Shown: piece by piece, positions 1-7,172 of the stretch | How positions within the stretch are numbered: position 1 is the first letter of the stretch | How the letters are laid out: the number at the start of each line of letters is the position of its first letter | NCBI GenBank assembly: GCA_018816735.1 | Contig: JAHIVH010000113.1 | Coordinates: forward strand, 62,001 to 126,000 | DNA length: 64,000 bases | Reading direction: 5' to 3' | Source of the DNA: Pseudomonadota bacterium | GTDB lineage: Bacteria; Desulfobacterota; Desulfobacteria; Desulfobacterales; JAHIVH01 | Program-made: the position numbers and the translations under genes | Notes under the pieces: model-generated | Told to the model about the DNA's origin: nothing | What the model saw: the letters and a program-made list of their open reading frames with translations, nothing else | Database searches by the model: none

Positions 1-22
1 TTTAGAACATATCGCCAGCGCA

Positions 23-1387
23 TTAAAAGAACTCCAGTTTGACGGTCAGCATTTTTTCAATCTTTGGCACGGCTTCCCGGATTGCGAAAATAATTACCCG
101 GTCATTGGGTTCAATCACGTCATCACCAGTGGGAATGATGATGACCTCTTCATGAATAATGGCAATGACCAGTGCCCCTTTGGGAAAGGATATCTTTTTT
201 AATGGTTTGCCTACAATATCGGACGTTTCAAGGGCCTCAGCCTCAATCACTTCCGCAAGTTCGCCACTCACGGAAATGGCGGACAGCACTTTGCCGCGCC
301 TGATATGCTGCAGTATCGTATCTATGGCTGACAGCCTGGGACTGACCACCTGATCGATACCGATGGCGGACATTACAGGGAAATAACTGAATTTATTTAT
401 TTTAGTGATGGCATTTTTGGCCCCCAGGCTTTTTGAAAGCAGGGAAACCAGAATATTGATCTCCTCATCGCCGGTCAAGGTCACGACAACATCCATATCC
501 TTGATATTTTCTTCGATTAAGAGTCCCTGATCCGATCCGTCCCCATTTAAAATAACGGTCTTATTCATCAATTCGGAAAGTTCATGGCATCGTTCCTGAT
601 TGATTTCAATAATTTTTGTATAAATGGATTTTTCTTCCAGAAATTCCGCCAGCCGCAATCCGATACGACCGCCACCGATAATTAAAACCCGCTTCAGGTT
701 GGCCTGGGGCTTTTCAAAAATTTCCAGGGAATCGGAGAGTTTTTTTCTTTCACAGATAAAATAGACCAGATCGCCCGCCTGCATCCGGTCATTCCCTCTG
801 GGCACGATCAATTCATCTTCCCTTAAAAGACCAGCAATAAGAGGCCTTGAATCTCCCAGCAACTCAGGGAGATGCGACATGCGCACGCCGGAAAGTCTGG
901 AATCGGAATCGAGCTTTACACCGATAAATTTCACACGCCCATCTGCCAGCTCGCCCACATCCACAGCACCAGGTGCCTTCATCAGGCTGTAAATTGTTTT
1001 TACAACTTCTATTTCAGGATTGATGATCGTATCAATATGCGGGGCTTTATCCTTGAAAATTTCATGATATTGGTCATAATCCGCATTTCTGACCCTGGCC
1101 AGTTTTCGGGTGGCCGGGGACATGATGTCCGCGATCAGGCAAGCGACCAGATTATCCTCATCACTGTCTGTGACCGCAAGAAGGATTTCTGTTTCTTTAA
1201 TGCCAGCCTCTTCCAGGATCACAGGACTGCTGCCGGAACCCACAATCACCTTGGCATCGATCGTGTCTGATATCCGTTTTACAGCAGCAGCGTTTTTATC
1301 AATGACAACGACATCTTTATTTTCAAAAGCAAGACGGCTTGCAATATGAAATCCGACCTCGCCCGCACCTATGATAATAATTTTCAC
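23..1387 (-). CDS. trkA: Trk system potassium uptake regulatory protein TrkA
   Basis: A 454-residue protein with the duplicated RCK architecture of TrkA. A first Rossmann nucleotide-binding fold starts at residue 2 with GAGEVG. A second starts near residue 230 with GGGRIG. Each is followed by a small RCK_C/TrkA_C domain; the last one lies near residues 370-450 and contains EALETSDIVGKPL. In this family the peripheral protein binds NAD(H) or nucleotides and gates a TrkH-type potassium channel at the inner membrane. The length is normal for TrkA. No trkH is visible; it could lie beyond the left edge. The start is an ATG directly before the Rossmann fold. Nothing suggests a link to the flagellar genes. 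Confidence 0.93.
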   Translation of the reverse strand: MKIIIIGAGEVGFHIASRLAFENKDVVVIDKNAAAVKRISDTIDAKVIVGSGSSPVILEEAGIKETEILLAVTDSDEDNLVACLIADIMSPATRKLARVRNADYDQYHEIFKDKAPHIDTIINPEIEVVKTIYSLMKAPGAVDVGELADGRVKFIGVKLDSDSRLSGVRMSHLPELLGDSRPLIAGLLREDELIVPRGNDRMQAGDLVYFICERKKLSDSLEIFEKPQANLKRVLIIGGGRIGLRLAEFLEEKSIYTKIIEINQERCHELSELMNKTVILNGDGSDQGLLIEENIKDMDVVVTLTGDEEINILVSLLSKSLGAKNAITKINKFSYFPVMSAIGIDQVVSPRLSAIDTILQHIRRGKVLSAISVSGELAEVIEAEALETSDIVGKPLKKISFPKGALVIAIIHEEVIIIPTGDDVIEPNDRVIIFAIREAVPKIEKMLTVKLEFF

Positions 1388-1460
1388 ACGATTTCCCTCA
1401 ATCTGTAATATTCGCGGTAACCCCAGCCCGGAGAATGAGTGCCTGAAATATTGTTAATCT

Positions 1461-2384
1461 TTAATTCAAAAAACAGTCCCCGTAAATAACCCGTTTTATC
1501 TTTCCATCAGGCTGCTCAAGAATCAACGCACCGCTGTCATCCACATCCGTGGCTATGCCTGTGCAAGCATCTTTTGTTGTTACGACCCTTACCTGCCTGC
1601 CAATCGTTATGGTGTGTTGTTTCCATTCTGAAATAATATCGTGATCAACCAGCTGTTCTTTCATTCTCTTTTCAAATTCATCCAAAAAATTACCCAATAG
1701 CTGACACCTTGAAACAGGCTTCCCCAGGATCGTTTTCAAAGAACAGGCGTTGGGCTCCTGGTATTCCGGATGATTATTCACATTAATGCCAATGCCTAAA
1801 TTAATATAATTGACCTGGGGGCCAGATAAAACCATTTCCGCTATCATTCCGGAAACTTTCCTTTCATTTATCAGGATATCATTGGGCCACTTCACCCTGG
1901 CATCGACGGGATATAACCTGTTTAATACTTTCGCAAGCACCAAAGATGCAAGGAAATTGATCATACTGCTTCTTTCCGGAAGCATGACAGGCCTCAACAC
2001 AAGGGTAAAGTATAATCCGCCTGAAGAAGACACCCACTTTCTTTCAAGCCTGCCCCGGCCTTTTTCCTGGGTTTCCGCTATCACAACGGTAAAATCCGGC
2101 GCGCCTGCTTCTCCAAGTTTTCTGGCGTGTGTCATGGTTGAATCGATTTCCTGAAAATAATGAATCCTCGATTCTCTTTCAGGAAATTCCCATGAAAAAG
2201 GGGTGTCCGGAGACCTTGTCAATTTTATTGTACCGGGTGTGGATTGGAATATATAACCGTATTCTTCAAGCGTGTTGACATATTTTATCAAATCTTCAGG
2301 GGATATTCCCAAAATCCTGCCCAAGTCATGACTTTTTTTAGGACTGGAATCTGCTCTCAATATGTTAAGGATTTTTGCATACAT
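1461..2384 (-). CDS. birA: Bifunctional biotin-[acetyl-CoA-carboxylase] ligase / biotin operon repressor BirA
   Basis: A 307-residue class II biotin protein ligase. Residues 1-60 form a winged-helix DNA-binding domain (ILRADSSPKKSHDLGRILG). The catalytic domain follows with the biotin/ATP loop GRGRLERKW, the core motif KWPNDILINERKVSGMI and a C-terminal SH3-like domain (GIATDVDDSGALILE). The family activates biotin as biotinyl-AMP and transfers it to carboxylase or decarboxylase carrier domains; the N-terminal domain represses biotin genes. The gene lies about 70 bp upstream of trkA on the same strand and could be cotranscribed with it. No biotin genes are adjacent. Confidence 0.92.
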   Translation of the reverse strand: MYAKILNILRADSSPKKSHDLGRILGISPEDLIKYVNTLEEYGYIFQSTPGTIKLTRSPDTPFSWEFPERESRIHYFQEIDSTMTHARKLGEAGAPDFTVVIAETQEKGRGRLERKWVSSSGGLYFTLVLRPVMLPERSSMINFLASLVLAKVLNRLYPVDARVKWPNDILINERKVSGMIAEMVLSGPQVNYINLGIGINVNNHPEYQEPNACSLKTILGKPVSRCQLLGNFLDEFEKRMKEQLVDHDIISEWKQHTITIGRQVRVVTTKDACTGIATDVDDSGALILEQPDGKIKRVIYGDCFLN

Positions 2385-2576
2385 GAAACGTTATTCTCAA
2401 TTCTTTATATATGGACAATGATGTGTTGCAGATGGTTGATCGTATAATTTGAACCCGCCTCTGACTGCGAATTGAGGACGATCTTAGCGTAATTTTTCAT
2501 GGAGGTCAAATAATAGGATAAACGCAGGACAAGGGGGTGAAAAAAACAAATGCTGACGCGCCTTCCGATACAAAGC

Positions 2577-3536
2577 TCATGCTTTTTTTCGGGCAGGAAG
2601 AATCTGGGTGCGGGTTGTTTTTGGACGGGGCGTTTTCTTTTCTTCTTCTGCCTCTTCTTTTTCAGCATCGATCTTTGGTTTGAATTTTTCCTGAATTCTT
2701 TTAAATGAAACCAGCTGGCCATTCCGGGAAGAGGGTGTGAGAAACGATTTCAATTTACGTTCCAGAACTCTTGGATGATGTTCGCTTTCAATGGCAAGCA
2801 CCCCTTCAAGAATGATTTTCTGCAAGAGAAGTTCCTTATTGGTGCGCTCCTTGATCCGGACAGAAAATGGCAGAAAGAAAAAATTGGCAAGCACAATTCC
2901 ATATAAAGTGGATGTAAGCGCAATCGGAACGGTTGATAAAATGACAGCCGTATCACCCACACCTGCGAGCATGGCAATCAGTCCCACGACACTTCCCACA
3001 AGACCGAATGACGGGCTGATTTCAGCCATGGTTGTCAACACACGCTCCGTCTCTGCCCGTCGTAATTTGAAAAAATACATCTCGGTATTCAAAACATCCC
3101 GAATCTGTTGTTTGGAATACCCATCCACCAGGCATGAGAGTGCGCGCTCGAGAAAAAGAACCGTTGTCTCCTCTTCATCTTCCTGAAGGGACAAGAGCCC
3201 CTGAAGTTTTGATTTTACGGATAGATCAACCAGAATTTCAATGATTTCATCCGGTGTTTTCAGAGGTTTTTTATATGAGGTGATCAACACTTTCAAAACA
3301 ATGGAAAGCCTTTCCATCTTGTAACAGATAAGCGTCGCCCCAAATGTGCCGCCAAAGACCACCAGAAAGCCCGCCAGGTTAAAAAAAAGGCCCACATTTC
3401 CGTGGATCACAAATCCCAGGCAGAACACAACCAGGCAAACAATAAATCCGATCAGGGTTTTACCCGATGAAAACTGCTTAAGAAGTCCTGATTTTTTTTT
3501 CTGTTCCATATTGCCATCTTTTTTTGCTGAAACCAT
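2577..3536 (-). CDS. motA: Flagellar motor stator protein MotA/PomA
   Basis: A 319-residue MotA family protein, the channel subunit of the stator that couples H+ or Na+ flow to flagellar rotation. Two hydrophobic segments lie near residues 28-75 (IGFIVCLVVFCLGFVIHG and VGLFFNLAGFLVVFGGTF). Two more lie near residues 172-225, including the family signature PSFGLVGSVVGLIAMLAGVG and ALTSTLYGIVLANFFFLPF. A cytoplasmic loop sits between them. The C-terminus has a roughly 50-residue charged K/E/P-rich extension beyond the usual end. It follows motB on the same strand after about 50 bp, so the order is motB-motA, the reverse of the common order. The ion specificity cannot be decided from sequence alone. 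Confidence 0.9.
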   Translation of the reverse strand: MVSAKKDGNMEQKKKSGLLKQFSSGKTLIGFIVCLVVFCLGFVIHGNVGLFFNLAGFLVVFGGTFGATLICYKMERLSIVLKVLITSYKKPLKTPDEIIEILVDLSVKSKLQGLLSLQEDEEETTVLFLERALSCLVDGYSKQQIRDVLNTEMYFFKLRRAETERVLTTMAEISPSFGLVGSVVGLIAMLAGVGDTAVILSTVPIALTSTLYGIVLANFFFLPFSVRIKERTNKELLLQKIILEGVLAIESEHHPRVLERKLKSFLTPSSRNGQLVSFKRIQEKFKPKIDAEKEEAEEEKKTPRPKTTRTQILPARKKA

Positions 3537-3589
3537 TTTGCCGGATAGCCCTTTCTAAAAGATCACTTCATGATTGTTTGTGTAAAAAA

Positions 3590-4453
3590 TCAATCTGAAT
3601 ATGCATCCCGAATCTGATCCCGGGGCGACCGGGGCACACCATACGGCCTCTCTCTGGTCAGTATGATTTCCACCCGTCTGTTATCAGCCCTGTTTCGATA
3701 GGAATTATTTTCTTTCCTGGGCTGAAGCGATGAATACGCGCTGATATAAAACCGTTCTTCCGGAATCTGCATTTCCTCGATAAGAAATCGCGCCACAGAA
3801 CATGCCCGATAGGAGGACAGCTCCCAGTTTGAGGGGAATTTTTCCGAATGATTCGGCACATCATCTGTGTGGCCCACAACATTAATCACATAAGGCGTAT
3901 CCCTTATAAATTCGGCCACGTCTCTCAATGTTTTTTTCGCCCTGTATTTCAGATCGGCACTTCCCAGATCAAAAAGCAGATCGCCGGTTAAAATCACTTT
4001 TACCGCTTCATCTGAAACCAGATCGACAGATACGGCCTCTTTCAAATATTCGTTTTTAAATGCCTGTTTGCTGAGGTCATATAACCTGACAATTGATCCG
4101 GCACGCGTTTCTCTCAATTTATCTACGCCGCCCATGCCTGCATCAATGGTAGCCCCTGGCCCGATATCGGCAACTTTTTCATTGCCTTCCCCAATCATCA
4201 TTTCCCTGTGGGCCACCTGATAAATATACATGACCACGAACAGAATAAACATGGTCATCATCAAATCCGCCCATGAGACAGACCAGTGAACTGTTTTTCC
4301 GCATTTCACATCAAAAATTGAACTTTGCCCCTGGAATACATCCATTGTATTGCCGGTCAATTCTTCTTCCACCAGATCCGAGATCACCCGGGAATCAACC
4401 TGAGGTGTGGTATTGATCTCATTGTCCCCTGTTGTCCTTGATTTCTCTGGCAT
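3590..4453 (-). CDS. motB: Flagellar motor stator protein MotB/PomB (OmpA-like peptidoglycan-binding)
   Basis: About 287 residues from the ATG at 4453, chosen because AGGA lies about 8 bases upstream; an upstream in-frame start at 4510 would add 19 residues. A cytoplasmic N-terminal part precedes a single membrane helix containing SWADLMMTMFILFVVMYIY, whose Asp (about residue 62) is the conserved ion-binding residue of MotB. The C-terminal half is an OmpA/MotB peptidoglycan-binding domain with the signatures VVGHTDDVP and NRRVEIILTRE. It anchors the stator to the cell wall. The N-terminal cytoplasmic part (about 55 residues) is longer than in E. coli MotB. It is first in the motB-motA pair, and a sigma-54-like promoter lies upstream. 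Confidence 0.92.
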   Translation of the reverse strand: MPEKSRTTGDNEINTTPQVDSRVISDLVEEELTGNTMDVFQGQSSIFDVKCGKTVHWSVSWADLMMTMFILFVVMYIYQVAHREMMIGEGNEKVADIGPGATIDAGMGGVDKLRETRAGSIVRLYDLSKQAFKNEYLKEAVSVDLVSDEAVKVILTGDLLFDLGSADLKYRAKKTLRDVAEFIRDTPYVINVVGHTDDVPNHSEKFPSNWELSSYRACSVARFLIEEMQIPEERFYISAYSSLQPRKENNSYRNRADNRRVEIILTRERPYGVPRSPRDQIRDAYSD

Positions 4454-4562
4454 ATCGTAAGTTCCTGAAAATATATTTTTAAAACCCTTTTCTACCCTTA
4501 TCGGATACAATAAACATTCTCTTGAATACCCGGTAAATAAAAACGGTCATGCAATGGGTCAA

Positions 4563-4578
4563 TGCATTTTAAGTGCCA
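4563..4578 (-). promoter_or_regulatory. Sigma-54-type promoter upstream of motB-motA
   Basis: On the minus strand the sequence reads TGGCAC-TTAAA-ATGCA, with GG and GC at the spacing of the -24/-12 consensus (TGGCAC-N5-TTGCA). It lies about 110 bp upstream of the chosen motB start. Assigned by eye only. Confidence 0.55.
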
Positions 4579-4777
4579 AGATGCACCTGGCCGGTTCCCC
4601 GGAACAAAACGGCAAGTAAAATATCAAATATATTATATATTTTTAAATAGTTATGATATTTTCAGGAAAACCGATACCAAAAAGAAAATGATCAAAGGCC
4701 TGTGGGTCTATAAACAAAAAAGATGAAAAATTTGCCGATTGCAGGCCACTTAATGCTCAAAGACTAACCATTAAAAC

Positions 4778-4800
4778 TTTTCCTGATGTACTCAGGAAAA
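4778..4800. repeat. Perfect 9-bp inverted repeat, possible operator or hairpin
   Basis: TTTTCCTGA and TCAGGAAAA flank a 5-base spacer (TGTAC). The repeat lies about 90 bp upstream of the plus-strand sigma-54-like element at 4880, a distance typical for an activator site. It could equally be a short hairpin. No gene ends here, so a terminator role is less likely. Confidence 0.5.
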
Positions 4801-4879
4801 AAGCATATGTCACAGCCTGCAATGCCATCCTGTCGGAAAAAGCCATTTGAATGCATTTGCTTTTAAATGGATTATACAC

Positions 4880-4895
4880 AGGCATATATTTTGCT
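4880..4895 (+). promoter_or_regulatory. Candidate sigma-54-type promoter of the leg cluster
   Basis: AGGCAT-ATATT-TTGCT keeps the invariant GG and GC at the right spacing and shares its spacer with the stronger element before flagellin 2 (TGGCAC-ATATT-TTGCC). It lies about 80 bp upstream of the legB ATG. Confidence 0.45.
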
Positions 4896-4961
4896 TTTAA
4901 ATTTGTATTTTCAGGATACCGCCAATATTCAACAAGAATATATTCAGATTTATAACAGAAT

Positions 4962-4969
4962 GCCGATAA
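4962..4969 (+). promoter_or_regulatory. Possible sigma-28 -10 box immediately before legB
   Basis: GCCGATAA matches the sigma-28 -10 consensus exactly. TTCAGATT sits 11 bases upstream as a weak -35 (5 of 8 matches to TAAAGTTT). The box lies only 7 bp before the legB ATG, so a transcript from here would be nearly leaderless. This could be chance. Confidence 0.25.
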
Positions 4970-4976
4970 TAAGATT

Positions 4977-5987
4977 ATGAAACTTTCAGATAAAAAAATT
5001 CTGGTTACTGGCGCAGACGGTTTTATTGGTTCCCACTTGACTGAAAAACTTGTGTCACTCGGTTTCAATGTCCGGGCTTTTGTATTGTACAACTCTTTCA
5101 ACAACTGGGGATGGCTTGAGCATGCACCGGAAAATATCAAAAAAAAGGTGGAAATATTTTCCGGGGATATCAGGGACCTATCAGGTGTACGTACGGCTAT
5201 GACCGGCTGTGATGTTATTTTTCATCTTGCCGCCCTTATCGCCATTCCCTATTCCTACCATTCGCCGTCAACCTATGTTGATACAAACATTAATGGGACC
5301 CTCAATATCCTACAGGCCGCAAAAGACCTGAATATTGAAAAAGTCATTCACACATCCACCAGTGAAGTTTATGGAACAGCCTGTTTTGTCCCAATTACGG
5401 AAGATCACCCGCTTCAGGGCCAGTCGCCCTATTCCGCATCAAAAATTGGCGCTGACCAGATGGCCATGGCATTCTATTCGTCATTTGAAACACCTGTTGC
5501 CATTATTCGCCCCTTTAACACTTACGGGCCCAGGCAGTCCGCCAGGGCGGTCATTCCAACACTGATCACACAGATTGCAAGTGGCAAAAAAACAATCCAG
5601 CTCGGATCACAGAACCCAACCCGCGACTTCAATTACATAGACGATATAACCTCCGCCTTTATTGCTGTGGCAGAGTCCGACAGGTCCATCGGTCAGGTCA
5701 TGAATGCCGGAAGCAATTTTGAAATCTCAATCGGTGAAACTGCCCGAATGATATCAGAGCTGATGGGCGTAGCCATTGATATCAAAACGGAAAGCCAGAG
5801 AATCCGTCCGGAAAAAAGTGAAGTATTGAGATTGTGGGCAGACAACAGCAAAATAAAAAGCCTTACAAACTGGGAACCGGCATACGCCGGCAAAGAGGGA
5901 TTCAGAAAAGGCCTTAAAAACTGTATCAAATGGTACGGACAAAAAGAAAACTTAACGCTTTTTAAAGCAGATATATACAACATATAA
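4977..5987 (+). CDS. legB: NAD-dependent 4,6-dehydratase, LegB-like (nonulosonate pathway)
   Basis: A 336-residue extended SDR epimerase/dehydratase. The NAD-binding GADGFIGSH motif lies at residues 12-20. The active site has the TSTSEVYG segment and the YSASK catalytic Tyr/Lys pair, followed by RPFNTYGPRQS. In the legionaminic acid pathway LegB dehydrates a nucleotide-activated GlcNAc (GDP-GlcNAc in Campylobacter) to the 4-keto-6-deoxy sugar that LegC aminates. The next genes encode a PtmE-like guanylyltransferase and, further on, LegC, LegI and LegG, which fixes this assignment better than sequence alone. It is the first gene of the plus-strand island. The ribosome binding site is weak. Confidence 0.82.
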   Translation: MKLSDKKILVTGADGFIGSHLTEKLVSLGFNVRAFVLYNSFNNWGWLEHAPENIKKKVEIFSGDIRDLSGVRTAMTGCDVIFHLAALIAIPYSYHSPSTYVDTNINGTLNILQAAKDLNIEKVIHTSTSEVYGTACFVPITEDHPLQGQSPYSASKIGADQMAMAFYSSFETPVAIIRPFNTYGPRQSARAVIPTLITQIASGKKTIQLGSQNPTRDFNYIDDITSAFIAVAESDRSIGQVMNAGSNFEISIGETARMISELMGVAIDIKTESQRIRPEKSEVLRLWADNSKIKSLTNWEPAYAGKEGFRKGLKNCIKWYGQKENLTLFKADIYNI

Positions 5988-6029
5988 GTCTAAACGATCC
6001 GTTCAGGTTCAACCTTATTGGAGGTGCAT

Positions 6030-7103
6030 ATGGAAACTTGGGAATCCACATTGGTTTCACCAAAAACAACCATTCTTGAGGCGATGAAAATCATAAACAA
6101 CACACAGCTTCTGATAGCCATTGTCGTCGACGAAAACAGACGTCTATTGGGAACGGTTACAGATGGTGACATCCGTCGCGGCATTCTCCGGAACGAGCCT
6201 ATGGATTCTCCGGTTGAACGCATCATGTTCAAAATGCCTGTCTATGCTTCCAGAACTGATTCCAGGAAAAAAATTCTCAATCTGATGAAATTAAAAGGAT
6301 GTCTGCAAATACCTGTACTGAACGATGAAAAACAGGTTATAGACGTCAGAATGAGCACGGACTATATTTCAGCGCAAAAGGAAATCACCTCTCCGGTCCT
6401 CCTCATGGCCGGTGGCATGGGAACACGCCTCAGGCCGCTTACCGATGACTGCCCCAAGCCCCTTTTATGTATCGGCGACAAACCGATCCTGGAAATTATC
6501 CTTGAGAACTTCATAGAATATGGTTTCAAGAACTTTTTCATCTCGATCAATTATAAAGGGGAAATGATTGAAGATTACTTTAAAGATGGGAACAAATGGG
6601 GCATAAAGATTACCTATTTAAGAGAAAAAAAGCGTTTGGGAACCGCAGGTGCGTTAAGCTTGATCAAAGATAAATTTTCAGGCCCCATCATCGTCATGAA
6701 CGGAGATCTGTTAACCCAGATCAATTTCGACCAGCTTCTTAATTTCCATAAAAATAATCATACCAAGGCCACCTTGTGCGTTCGGGAATATGATTTCCAG
6801 GTGCCGTTCGGGGTTGTCCAGGTTCAGGATTACAAATTGAAAGAGCTTAAAGAAAAACCGGTTCATAAGCAATTTATCAATGCCGGTATCTATGTGCTCG
6901 AACAGGATGCATTAAAAATAATCCCTGAAGATCAATATTTCGATATGCCGGATCTGTTGTCCAGATTGGTCGAACTTGATGAGAAACCAGCGGTATTTCC
7001 GATTCATGAGTACTGGTTGGATATCGGGCAAATGGTTGACTATAAAAGAGCTGACAAAGAATACGTGGAAATGGTAAACAATATAAAGACAACAGCCATA
7101 TAG
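6030..7103 (+). CDS. ptmE: CBS-domain sugar-1-phosphate nucleotidyltransferase, PtmE-like
   Basis: 357 residues. The start is the ATG at 6030, 5 bases after GGAGG; an upstream TTG at 6018 overlaps that ribosome binding site. Residues 8-115 are a CBS pair (VVDENRRLLGTVTDGDIRRG). Residues 120-350 are an NTP-transferase domain with the GGMGTRLRPLT nucleotide loop and PKPLLCIGDKPI. The same two-domain layout occurs in Campylobacter PtmE, a glucosamine-1-phosphate guanylyltransferase that makes the GDP-activated precursor used by LegB. It sits 42 bp after legB, so the two probably act in sequence. The choice of GTP over another nucleotide is inferred from context. Confidence 0.8.
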   Translation: METWESTLVSPKTTILEAMKIINNTQLLIAIVVDENRRLLGTVTDGDIRRGILRNEPMDSPVERIMFKMPVYASRTDSRKKILNLMKLKGCLQIPVLNDEKQVIDVRMSTDYISAQKEITSPVLLMAGGMGTRLRPLTDDCPKPLLCIGDKPILEIILENFIEYGFKNFFISINYKGEMIEDYFKDGNKWGIKITYLREKKRLGTAGALSLIKDKFSGPIIVMNGDLLTQINFDQLLNFHKNNHTKATLCVREYDFQVPFGVVQVQDYKLKELKEKPVHKQFINAGIYVLEQDALKIIPEDQYFDMPDLLSRLVELDEKPAVFPIHEYWLDIGQMVDYKRADKEYVEMVNNIKTTAI

Positions 7104-7172
7104 GTTGCAATCACAGCCTGAATCAGATAAAATAAAAAAAAGCTAAAAAAATCAATTGAATAAAAGGTGACC

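Larger units (their letters stand above)
4454..4976. other. Divergent intergenic region between motB and legB
   Basis: About 520 bp without a convincing gene, AT-rich in its centre. It holds a minus-strand sigma-54-like element for motBA (4563-4578), a perfect 9-bp inverted repeat (4778-4800), a plus-strand sigma-54-like element (4880-4895) and a GCCGATAA box (4962-4969) just before the leg cluster. Three copies of a TCAGGAAA/TCAGGATA-like word occur, near 4661, 4792 and 4910. The open frames crossing it have no recognisable protein features. Confidence 0.6.

Noticed and set aside
4757..5140. Minus-strand open frame of 127 codons crossing the legB promoter region
   Set aside because: Overlaps the legB start and the regulatory elements; no ribosome binding site and no recognisable product.
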